From JAJRVM01 sp963700515 (GTDB taxonomy: Bacteria; Planctomycetota; Planctomycetia; Pirellulales; Pirellulaceae), in NCBI GenBank assembly GCA_963700515.1, contig CAVOXY010000001.1, positions 1 through 64,000 on the forward strand: a DNA stretch of 64,000 bases, written 5' to 3'. The notes beneath the pieces were generated by a model that made no database searches, was not told the DNA's origin, and worked only from the letters and a program-made list of their open reading frames with translations. The position numbers and the translations under genes are program-made. Within the stretch, counting starts at the first letter, position 1, and every line of letters begins with the position of its first letter. Positions 16,095 to 24,694 of this stretch are shown one piece after another.

Positions 16095-17631
16095 TATCGG
16101 CTGAAATATTGTCCCAGGTCAGGCCGAGCTTGTGCGCGGCATAGCCGGCTTCGCGGAGATAGTCTCCGTAGACCATCATCCAGTGTGAATCTCGCGCTTC
16201 TGGAATGAGTCGCTTCCAATCACCTTGGATTTCCACATCCTGCTGGCTTCGGCAGATCGCGAAGTCGGGGTTGTCGCGTACGATCCCCTTGATCCCCACC
16301 CAGCGGCCACTGGCATATTCCGGACTGATCGCGCAGACTTGCTGTCCGATCGGCATCTCGATCTTGGGTGCCGCTCCAAAGTCGGATTCGTAATGGGTCA
16401 TGATCCGTACTGGTTCGTACCGCTGCCCATCCATCCGCCGCGGCGCAGTGCAATGTGCGCACGTGACCATGGCCTTGTGCGGGAAGGTCGAGTTGTGCAT
16501 GAACACAGGCTTATTGGTAATGTAGTGCAAGAGAATTCCCACGGGAACGACGACGAAATCGGATTCGCACAGGGCAACGTAGCCCTCATCGTTCATCCAG
16601 CTCAACGGCATGCAAGCTGTGGTGTCGGACATGGTGATGATGGTGCCCATACAGGCGTTAATGGTGATGGCCGGTGCCTCGTGTTCGGCGAGCCATCGAT
16701 GAAACACGTGATACAAGGCAAATGCTTTGTGGACAAACTCGCGATTCGTCTCCAACTTCGTGTTGGGCATGGCCAGATAACGATCGGTCGACGCGGCGCA
16801 CCATTGCTGCAGTTTCGCGTCAGACGCAATCGACTTGAGCCGTGCCGCCAGATCGTCGTAGGTCACATCGCGGATGTCCAGCCGGTACCGCTGGCGAGCC
16901 ACGTCAGGAGCCGTGGCATCGTATTTCCCCTGCGGTCCCCCCAGCGCCAAGACGCGCTGACCCACAAAATTCTTCAGCCCATATAGGGCTCGCAGACGCC
17001 ACAACACATCGTCGTAGTCGTCGACGACTACATCATCCAGCGTGACCGGCCCATGATCATCGGCACTGTTCTTCTGCCACAACTCCAGGGACGGCGCCGG
17101 AAAGAACCGCGCGCCCAGACATTCATAGCCGTAGTAGGTGGGACCGGATCTGTGGCGCACGAAGACAATGGTATCGCGCTGCTTGTCCGCCGAGCAGCAG
17201 GGATGAAACAAGCCGGCATTCGAAGCGGCGTAAAGCAACACTACGTCAAAATCGCCTTGTTGCAGACTTGCCGCTTGCTCCGTCGTGGTCACTTTGATGG
17301 GGGGGAATATCTCGAGGGGAAAATCGGCCCGTTGGGACAACGCGCGCAGTTCGCCCGCGATCCGCTGCATCTCCTCGGCGGCAGCGGGCTCGTTCACGAT
17401 TTCGCTCCAGCTGCGCCACGATGATTTTTCGCGGGGCGATTGGTTGGCGTGGGCCAGCACCGGCTGTACGCGGAGCGGCCGACCTGTTGCGACCGGCGCC
17501 AGGTCCGGATTCCATGGCTCGACTGCCGCTGTCTCATCAGCCGCCGCCCAGGAGAGTCCCATCAGACTCCCGGCCAGCCCCGCCGAAGTGATCGCATGGA
17601 ATTGCCGGCGGTTCATACAATGATCACACAT
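16090..17631 (-). CDS. Tat-exported sugar-isomerase-fold protein, copy 1
   Basis: 513 residues. Starts MCDHCMNRRQFHAITSAGLAG, a twin-arginine signal; AAAGGA precedes the ATG. The body resembles the L-fucose/L-arabinose isomerase-like superfamily: an N-terminal Rossmann-like part (DVVLLYAASNAG, DTIVFVRHRSGP), a central segment (WRLRALYGLKNFVGQRVLALGGP) and a C-terminal metal-site region (NDEGYVALCESD with candidate Glu/Asp ligands, NSTFPHKAMVTCAHCTAPRRMDG with candidate His). The natural isomerases are cytoplasmic, so an exported relative is unusual and its activity is unknown. A paralogue lies at 44294-45895. Its stop codon falls within a REPIN-like repeat. Confidence 0.65.
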   Translation of the reverse strand: MCDHCMNRRQFHAITSAGLAGSLMGLSWAAADETAAVEPWNPDLAPVATGRPLRVQPVLAHANQSPREKSSWRSWSEIVNEPAAAEEMQRIAGELRALSQRADFPLEIFPPIKVTTTEQAASLQQGDFDVVLLYAASNAGLFHPCCSADKQRDTIVFVRHRSGPTYYGYECLGARFFPAPSLELWQKNSADDHGPVTLDDVVVDDYDDVLWRLRALYGLKNFVGQRVLALGGPQGKYDATAPDVARQRYRLDIRDVTYDDLAARLKSIASDAKLQQWCAASTDRYLAMPNTKLETNREFVHKAFALYHVFHRWLAEHEAPAITINACMGTIITMSDTTACMPLSWMNDEGYVALCESDFVVVPVGILLHYITNKPVFMHNSTFPHKAMVTCAHCTAPRRMDGQRYEPVRIMTHYESDFGAAPKIEMPIGQQVCAISPEYASGRWVGIKGIVRDNPDFAICRSQQDVEIQGDWKRLIPEARDSHWMMVYGDYLREAGYAAHKLGLTWDNISADT

Positions 17632-17774
17632 GCCTGGTTCCTTTCGCTCTGGAGGCCCCGCGCTGAATTGTCAAATCAATTGAACTCGTTTCTTTAACGG
17701 ACGCCATTCGACCACTTTCACACCAGTGTATCACGTCCCAAGAGTCATGCTCCACGGGCCACACGCAAATGCAG

Positions 17775-18962
17775 CTAATTTCCCGCGGCAGCGCTTTTGA
17801 TTTCCTTCACAAGATCCTCCTTCCAGTTCCCCTGGATATCTCGAATGCCGGTCTGTTCGTTAGCGCTGTCTCGGTAAGACCACATCCACCAACCTCCGAA
17901 TCCATATTCCCGCACCTTGGCTACGTTCCACCGGATTTTCTCCGGCCCACTGAGGTCCGACGCATCCACAATCGTTTGCGACAGGTCGTGGCCGGGTCCC
18001 TTGAAATCGGTCGAGATGATGCGGTGCGCGTTTTCGCGACCCACGATGTCGACCAGCCCCTGCAAGTAGGCAAAGCCGTCCGTCGCCGGGTCACTCTCCA
18101 CGTAAGAGCTCACGATCCAATAATCGGGAGGCAGGTGCAGATCGTCGACAAGCCATCGCTTCAGGTTCACCAGGGCGCCCAACCGCTCAGCTGCGCTGCG
18201 GCCCATCCAATACGAATTATTGGACAGAATTGGCAGCGCGATCGGCGCCGCTTTTGGCCGCTCGCCTGCCGCTCGGAACTGCGGCCACACTTGTTTGACA
18301 AACAGCTCCGAAAAGTGGTTGACTTGCGACTCTGAAGGAGACGTCCACAGTACCGGTTCTGCACCGCCCAGCTGATAGTTGCCGAACATGCACCACGTGG
18401 CAATCACGTTCTTGTCGCGCACGTGTTGCTCCACATATTCGATGATCTGCGTATACCAGACAATCGACTCCGTCCACGGCGTGTCGTCAGGGACGGGCCA
18501 CCAGGGAGAATTGGCCAGATGGTTCTTCGTGTCGACGGAAAAAGGAATCCACACATTCGTGGCCAAGTCGACCTCAACTTGCACACCGAAGTCGCGACAT
18601 GTGTCGAGGAACCGTACGACATTCTGCATGAACGCCATATCGGCCCACTGTTCGATGGAAGTGGCGTCCTCGGTCGGCGCCTTTTTGGGGTGTGCCAACG
18701 TGTGTGGAATCAAGACCTGGATATCGATGAAGTTGATACCGGTCTTGGCGACCAACTCCTTCAATTCCCCGTCCACCGCTTCCCGGTGAAGGTGGTAACG
18801 TGTGAGCCACGCCTCGCCTTGCACTTCGTCGTTTACCCACGGATTGAAAAAGAATCCACGCAACTCTGCCGAGTCGGCCGCGCAGCACGGCAAGGTTGCG
18901 CTGGCACACAACATGAACAGTACAGCCAAAAGCATCCGTGTTTGGAGATTCATCACGATCAT
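17775..18962 (-). CDS. Secreted TIM-barrel-like protein, probable glycosidase-related
   Basis: About 396 residues from MIVMNLQTRMLLAVLFMLCASATLPCCA, a signal peptide; MNL at 18953 is an alternative start. The mature part has repeated beta-alpha units (NFIDIQVLIPHTL, GVQVEVDLATNVWIPF, KNVIATWCMFGNYQL, DYWIVSSYVESDP, HRIISTDFKGPG, YGFGGWWMWSYRDS), which looks like a (beta/alpha)8 barrel of the glycosidase type. No family-defining catalytic motif was recognised, so the substrate is unknown. Neighbours are all secreted carbohydrate-active or beta-helix proteins. Confidence 0.55.
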   Translation of the reverse strand: MIVMNLQTRMLLAVLFMLCASATLPCCAADSAELRGFFFNPWVNDEVQGEAWLTRYHLHREAVDGELKELVAKTGINFIDIQVLIPHTLAHPKKAPTEDATSIEQWADMAFMQNVVRFLDTCRDFGVQVEVDLATNVWIPFSVDTKNHLANSPWWPVPDDTPWTESIVWYTQIIEYVEQHVRDKNVIATWCMFGNYQLGGAEPVLWTSPSESQVNHFSELFVKQVWPQFRAAGERPKAAPIALPILSNNSYWMGRSAAERLGALVNLKRWLVDDLHLPPDYWIVSSYVESDPATDGFAYLQGLVDIVGRENAHRIISTDFKGPGHDLSQTIVDASDLSGPEKIRWNVAKVREYGFGGWWMWSYRDSANEQTGIRDIQGNWKEDLVKEIKSAAAGN

Positions 18963-19083
18963 CCCATTTCCATGTTCCAGGCGTTGTGAACCAGTCGGTG
19001 GGAATTGCCAGGGCCCTAAAATGCTCGCCTGCGGCAATCCTACCCATCCTTCCCCTCTTGCCGCAAAAAAGAAGAGCCCCCTT

Positions 19084-21163
19084 TTATTTTGGCAGGATGG
19101 CGATGCCGTCGAAACGGATCTGCAGGGGAGGGGCGCCCCAGGAATCGAATCCGAAGCGGATCTCTTGCAGAGAGTCAAGGTCCGGACCGGACCGCTTCCA
19201 AAGTTCGTTGCCGCGCAATGGGACCACAAAGTAAGTCCAGCCTTCCCGCGCCTCGTTGTAGGGGGGCGCGCTTGAGGAGATCCCGCGCGGGAACCAGCTC
19301 CAACTGGTCCCCCTGCTCGTCGACCAACGTCACCAACGGATTGACGTCCTGCCAGGCGGGCGTATTCTCATCGCGTGTTTGCAGCCAGAACACCAGCTGG
19401 TCATTGGCCCCTGGTGGCTCCGCGCTCCTGGGCAAACGGTAGCCTAATGTCACACGTCCCCCACCATATGGGTCCACGAAGGCCATCGTGGACTCTTTGC
19501 CGCACAGGTGATTCTCGCGATCCAGCTGGAAGCGGCATTGAGAAGACGGATCGAGGCATGACCATCCCTCCGCTGAACCTTCGGAGCCGAGTTCCTTCAC
19601 TTCCTCGGTCACATATACGTCGCGCCACGCCAGATCGGCCAACAGTCCGTTATTAATCGTCAGTCCCATGCGGTAAAACCCTGGCGCTTGATAGACATGT
19701 TCCACCTTCGCTTGATCGCCGCGCGTACCGTCGCCAAAATCCCAGTTGTATTGCAGCGGCTGTTCATGTGGATCGCTGCTCCCCGACGCGTCCCAGCTGA
19801 CCGGTTGCCCAACGCGCGCCGTGGCCGGGCCACTCAGCCGGGCCTGCGGCGCCTCCCTAATTTCAAGTTGGCTGGTTCGCTGCGCCAACCGCGTCACGTA
19901 ACCAGCATCCTGGACGTCGGCAGCGGTGTTTTCCACGAACTTGTTCGCTGCCATGTCGATCCAATCAGCACACTGCAGATAGACACCCCAGCGGTTCTTT
20001 TCCAGCCGGTTCTGTTGGATGATCCAGTGAAAAGCTTTCCACTTCTCCCCCTGCGACTCCATGTCTCCGATCACCGCGATCCCCGCTCCATTGTTTCCCA
20101 CGCAGGTATTCCCAATGGCGCGCGTGTGGCTGGAGGGCCCGAACATGAACACGATCCCGGCATGTCCCGCGTCGGGCAAGTGGGGCGAATTATGATTTCC
20201 GTCGGGTAGGCCGTTCCAGCAGGCTTCATTACCTTCCAACACCGTCTGGTCGGAAGCCCCCAACCAGAAGCCGTAGCTGCCGTGATTCGCCTTGTTGCGT
20301 AGATAGATATTGCGCGGCGCCCAGGCTTCAACACAATTGTTATTGGCGTAGGAACAGTCGTTCTCCTCAAACACATTGCCGCTGCTCACCCAGCCATTGA
20401 GCACGCGAATGAAGACACCGTCGCCACCATGCGTGCAATCATTGCGGAGGAAATGATTGTTGTTGGAACCGCTTTCAATCAGCACACTTGTCGAATCACG
20501 CGCATGCACTTCGCCGGGATCCTTACGGATCCCATAGCTCAGGTTATTGTCCGCCACGTGATTGTCGCTCGACGTCCAGAGTTTCAGACACGTGTTCGAT
20601 GTGTGCGAGAAGTCGTTTCCGTCGATTCGATTCTTTTGGCAGTCGACCAGCACGCAGGCGTCCCAGACTCGGTTTGCCCGATTGTGGCGAATCACCGACT
20701 CGGAGACTCGCTCCAGCAACATGCCGCCGCGCCGTCCATTCTCTCCCCAGCCGAACTTGGGGTCATGAAAGTTGTCGGAGAAGTCACAATCTTCAATGGT
20801 CCAGTCACGACCGTTGCGTACCACGAGTCCCGTCTCCCAGCCTTTGGCCCGCACGTTCTTGAGCGTGACGTGGGACACATTCTCCGCCAGGACGGCCGTC
20901 TCTTTGAATTCACGCGATTCGCCTGCGCTCGCGCCGATCAACCAGGCTCCGCGCCCATCGATGGTAATGTTCGATGCGCGGATTTCGAGTCGACCGTACG
21001 TTTGTTGGGGATCCAGCTGTGTGTTTTCAGTAATCACCAACACGCCAGTTCGTGGAGCATCGGTTTGCGGGGCGTCAGATTGGGCCGCACGAACGGTTGT
21101 CCAACAACATACCGCCAAGACCGTGATGAGTCCGACGTGGTTCGCTAGAACGGTTGATCGCAT
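19084..21163 (-). CDS. Secreted right-handed beta-helix (NosD-like) protein with PKD domain, one C-terminal frameshift
   Basis: Signal peptide MRSTVLANHVGLITVLAVCCWTTVRA. The central region of about 350 residues consists of parallel beta-helix repeats rich in N-x-F/N-x-C ladders (NRANRVWDACVLVDCQKN, NNNHFLRNDCTHGGDGVF), like NosD/pectate-lyase-fold proteins. A PKD domain follows (ARLSGPATARVGQPVSWDAS ... YNWDFGDGT). The frame then breaks in the GGGGGG run at 19261-19266 (C6 on the coding strand). Dropping one base restores EGWTYFVVPLRGNELWKRS ... FDGIAILPK, ending with TAA at 19084-19086. The repair restores a conserved-looking end, so a homopolymer sequencing error is likely. Function: probably binding or cleavage of polysaccharide. 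Confidence 0.75.
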
Positions 21164-21204
21164 GGGATCCTCACATTGATCAAGGACAGACGTTTAGGGG
21201 CATG

Positions 21205-21366
21205 TCACCGGCAGGCGGGATTTTTCATGGCCGGCAGATACCATCTTACCAGGAAGTCTGCACCGTTGCGTAGTGACTGGACACCACAACTCCAGGCCAC
21301 TGAGTCCATCACCACGTAATTTTTGAGGACAAAAAGCTGGTGTAACTCGCGACTCTTCTTGCCCAT
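21205..21366 (-). CDS. Possible small protein, unknown
   Basis: 53-codon frame MGKKSRELHQLFVLKNYVVM... preceded by GGGGAGGAGAG about 10 nt upstream, a good ribosome site, and lying 35 nt after the GH36 stop. The sequence (YVVMDSVAWSCGVQSLRNGADFLVRWYLPAM) is not low-complexity and could form one amphipathic or membrane-proximal helix. No family recognised. It may be a real small downstream gene or chance. Confidence 0.3.
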   Translation of the reverse strand: MGKKSRELHQLFVLKNYVVMDSVAWSCGVQSLRNGADFLVRWYLPAMKNPACR

Positions 21367-21401
21367 TGATGCTTTTCTCTCCTCCCCTCCCATCGTGGAC
21401 A

Positions 21402-24242
21402 TTACCGCGGCACGTCATGGAGCAGTTCGAAGAAGATCAGCTCCGACACCTCGTCCCCCGGCAAGCTCGTCGGGACTCCCTGGTCCAACAAATCAGCAGC
21501 GGGCTTGACGACTGGTGGATGGGTACCGTCCTGGAACGTCAACCGATACATCCCCTTGGGGTCGAGCCCTTTGAAACGCACCACGCCACTGGCTGTCTCA
21601 GCAGAAGGTTGAAAGAGGTAGACGACGCCCTTGCCAGCTGCCGGGTCGTAATACTCGATACCGTCCCAGTGGCGGCCATCGCCGCGGGGAAAGATGTGGT
21701 AGAGATTCGCCTCGCGCACCAAGGGCCGGATCTTGGCCTTGTACGTGTCGACACAGTCTTTCAAAGCATCTTTCTCCTGCTGCGTCCACGGCTCACTCCC
21801 GTTGCCGCCGTTGGGCGCGTCGAGAAACCATTCCGGGGCCCCCATCGACGTCGAGCGGAACGCGTATCGAATGCCGGCGACACCCGCCGGGCGATAGCGG
21901 CCGTCGACGCTGCCGAGATGTCCTTCGATCTGGATCGGATGGAACGCATACGAGCTGTCGTAGAAGGCCTGCCGCACGTGCAGTGCCGAGTACGTGTCGG
22001 AGTTGAAGATCTTCACGGCCCGGCGCATCGCCCCAAAATCCTTGATGCGTCCGCCGCCGCAGCAGTTCTCCCACTGAAATCCCGGGATCTGTTGGGCCAA
22101 CGTGTCGACCATTTCGTAGAAACCGCGCGTCGCCGCATAGGAGGCACCAATGACCTCACCCCGCGTCCAGTCGGACCGCCACATGTCGGCGTCGTACTCA
22201 CGAAACAGCCGGGTCACGCGATCCGCTCGCTGCCGGCGTCCGGCGGGGCTGGCCATGTCCAGGTCGTCCGTCCAGTAGAGCCCGAACCGCAGACCTTTCT
22301 GGTGAGCGTAGTCGGCTGCCTTCTTCATCCCGGACGGCCAGTCGGCTTGATCCGAGTCGGGCTCGTTGCCCTGCCACCAGGCGACATCGATCATCACTTC
22401 CTCGAAGCCGAGCGGCGCAATGTCGTCGATCAGCGGATAGTACTTCGACTCGACAGGATCCCAGCTGCCCGGCGTCTTGCCCGTGGCGCCGAAAGCGTTC
22501 CACTGGACCTTCGGATAGCTGGGGTCCTGCCGCAGGATGTCGGGCACGCAGTACCGAAACAGCCAGCGCCGCAGACGATTGCCTGCGTCGTCGAGGTCGC
22601 CCGCGTAAGCCCCGAGGAAGCCGGGACGCACTTCGAATGACTCGCCCGCAGCCAGCTCCATGCGACGGCCGACGAATTCGCCGGCACGCACGCGCACGGT
22701 CGGCGTTTCACCGCCAGCCAACAACACGGCCTCGATCCGGCAATAGCTCCACTCCAGCCCCAGGTAGACGCCGTGTCGTTCGTCTGCATCCAACACAACG
22801 TACGGAATGAACTCGCCGGTGGGGACGGTTCGTACCGTGTAGCGGGAGTGCGTCTGATCGCCGGTAAGCGGATGACGGTAGACTCCCACCGCATCCGGCG
22901 TACCACCGTCGCTGTGAAAGCACCACATGGCGGTCGCGCCCGTCACGTCCCAATCGAAGGTGGGCTGTTCGGGAATGGTGATCGATTGCTGCGAGCGGTT
23001 CTTGATGTGCATGCTCTGATGGATGGGACCAGGCCCTTGGCCGGCGTGCCACTCGCATACTGCCTCCAGTAACGGGTCATCGCAGGAGAACCGCAGTGCC
23101 AATATCTGTCCGTCGTCGTCGTCCACTTGGGCATCGACGAATTTCCACTGCAGCTGCTGGCTTTCGCCCCCGATATCCACTTCTGACAGGAACTCGAACC
23201 TCGTCGGATTGGAAATCCAGTTCTGGCCGACCGCCGGGCAGGAGAGCTCGCGTACAACCAGTTCGTCCTGGGCCGTCACGCCAAGTGTCAGGTGCGTGTC
23301 GTCGGTAGCGAGCGACCAGGATTTTACCAGTGCACCGGCAGTTGGACGAATCTCGGTCCCGAGATATTGCGCGGACGTTTCTCGTGCGGCAACCGGATCA
23401 ATGCCGGCGTGCGGAAAGGCGATGAGTGCCCGGTTCCAGATGCGCAGAGAATCGATAAGCCCGCGGAAACATCGCTCCTTTGCGGTGTAGCCAAGCCCCA
23501 CGCACACCGGCATGGCTGAGGGGAGAGCCGGCGCGGTGTCTTGTTGCGCGATAACCAGTACGCCGTTGAGATAGAACCGCAGGTCAGCTCCCGTTCTGAC
23601 CAAGGCCACATGCTGCCAGCAGCCGGACTCGAGCGTTACCGCTGCGGTTGTCACCCATTTGCCAGCTCCCGCGCCGTAAGCGGCCAGAAACTCGTTCGTA
23701 TTCGCGCCATCTTGCTGCAAGACGAAGCCCTGACCTTCGCTTACATGGTTGCCAAAGATGTCCGCGTGCGGATTTTGCTGCGGCGCAGGATTCACCCAAC
23801 ATTCAACGGTAAATTCCTCGCCGAGTTCCCGCTGTGAAAATCCCGTGTCGACCCAACTTTGGCCGTCCAGCGAGGCACACTTGCCTTGTCTTCCGTCCAC
23901 AAACGTGACGGTGCCGTGAGCCGTACAAGTCTGCCGGGAGGGTGATGTGTCAGTCAGATTTCCTTCCAGCAACAGCTCAACCGCCAGACTGGAATGATCA
24001 ACTTCTTGTATGGCCTGGCCTTGCTGTTTCGTCACGACTCCAGCGACTGGTCCGCTGGCAGCGGACTCATTCTGTTGCGCCACACAGGTCATTTCGACGT
24101 TTGCGAAGAGCACAGCAAGTGCCAGGCTCATGAGCGGAAAATGCCTCCGGCTCGGGCCTTCACAGAACCAAACAGCAGAAGCCGACTGGACAGCACGACG
24201 CACTCGGAAGGTCGTCGTGAATATTGTGTTAGTCTGTCGCAT
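21402..24242 (-). CDS. LamG-GH36 alpha-galactosidase
   Basis: 946 residues. The start at 24242 was chosen because GGAGAG lies 8-13 nt upstream. An N-terminal signal/anchor (hydrophobic LMSLALAVLFANV) is followed by a LamG/concanavalin-like domain (about 80-275) and a GH36 domain (about 300-946). Retaining GH36 nucleophile Asp in MWRSDWTRGEV (about D691); acid/base Asp in IFNSDTYSAL (about D749); substrate-loop ENCCGGGRIKDFGAM. The enzyme should release alpha-galactosyl residues from oligo- or polysaccharides, outside the cytoplasm. It is divergent from a second, broken GH36 gene at 24695, with a REPIN-like repeat between them. Confidence 0.88.
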   Translation of the reverse strand: MRQTNTIFTTTFRVRRAVQSASAVWFCEGPSRRHFPLMSLALAVLFANVEMTCVAQQNESAASGPVAGVVTKQQGQAIQEVDHSSLAVELLLEGNLTDTSPSRQTCTAHGTVTFVDGRQGKCASLDGQSWVDTGFSQRELGEEFTVECWVNPAPQQNPHADIFGNHVSEGQGFVLQQDGANTNEFLAAYGAGAGKWVTTAAVTLESGCWQHVALVRTGADLRFYLNGVLVIAQQDTAPALPSAMPVCVGLGYTAKERCFRGLIDSLRIWNRALIAFPHAGIDPVAARETSAQYLGTEIRPTAGALVKSWSLATDDTHLTLGVTAQDELVVRELSCPAVGQNWISNPTRFEFLSEVDIGGESQQLQWKFVDAQVDDDDGQILALRFSCDDPLLEAVCEWHAGQGPGPIHQSMHIKNRSQQSITIPEQPTFDWDVTGATAMWCFHSDGGTPDAVGVYRHPLTGDQTHSRYTVRTVPTGEFIPYVVLDADERHGVYLGLEWSYCRIEAVLLAGGETPTVRVRAGEFVGRRMELAAGESFEVRPGFLGAYAGDLDDAGNRLRRWLFRYCVPDILRQDPSYPKVQWNAFGATGKTPGSWDPVESKYYPLIDDIAPLGFEEVMIDVAWWQGNEPDSDQADWPSGMKKAADYAHQKGLRFGLYWTDDLDMASPAGRRQRADRVTRLFREYDADMWRSDWTRGEVIGASYAATRGFYEMVDTLAQQIPGFQWENCCGGGRIKDFGAMRRAVKIFNSDTYSALHVRQAFYDSSYAFHPIQIEGHLGSVDGRYRPAGVAGIRYAFRSTSMGAPEWFLDAPNGGNGSEPWTQQEKDALKDCVDTYKAKIRPLVREANLYHIFPRGDGRHWDGIEYYDPAAGKGVVYLFQPSAETASGVVRFKGLDPKGMYRLTFQDGTHPPVVKPAADLLDQGVPTSLPGDEVSELIFFELLHDVPR

Positions 24243-24550
24243 CAGATTCTCTCCAACCGGTTTGGGAGGGCCATGGCGGGTTAAATTAGCCGTTCCAGAC
24301 GGCAGTTCTTTCTTCCCTCTCGTCTGGAGAGTATCATAATCGGATATCCGCCAACAAGCTGCCACACGACCATCCCCGTCGGGCAGCGAAACTTGCCAGG
24401 GCGTGCAGGCCGCGTGCTCGGATTGTGCCGTAGTCCGCGGGCTTTCCCGGCGGCGAGTCGCGTAGTCAGGCCTGTCCGCAAACCGACCATGCCAGAGAGA
24501 ATCACACTCGAGCGTTGGTCCGTGACATGCGTGCCCGCTGCGCACGTGCT

Positions 24551-24629
24551 GGAGAACGGAATTCCGTTCGGCGTCGAAAGAGTGGGAAGCGATGAGAGCT
24601 GCACAAACGGAATGAATTCCGTTCTACGT
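24551..24629. repeat. REPIN-like repeat between divergent GH36 genes
   Basis: Palindrome AACGGAATTCCGTT (24555-24568) and hairpin AACGGAATGAATTCCGTT (24606-24623) followed by CTACGT. The right hairpin and its CTACGT tail match the unit at 16072-16095 apart from compensating stem changes (GGACT...AGTCC versus GGAAT...ATTCC), which shows that the stem is what is conserved. Confidence 0.6.
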
Positions 24630-24694
24630 TTGGTTATGGCCACGAGCCGCCATGGGCCCTATTTTTGCACCAAAAGGTACACACCGTGACAACA

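Noticed and set aside
21366..22640. Long plus-strand ORF of 424 codons
   Set aside because: Antisense shadow of the GH36 gene; composition follows the opposite strand's codon use.
24243..24545. Longer N-terminus of the GH36 protein
   Set aside because: Residues have random composition; GGAGAG and a hydrophobic signal follow the ATG at 24242.
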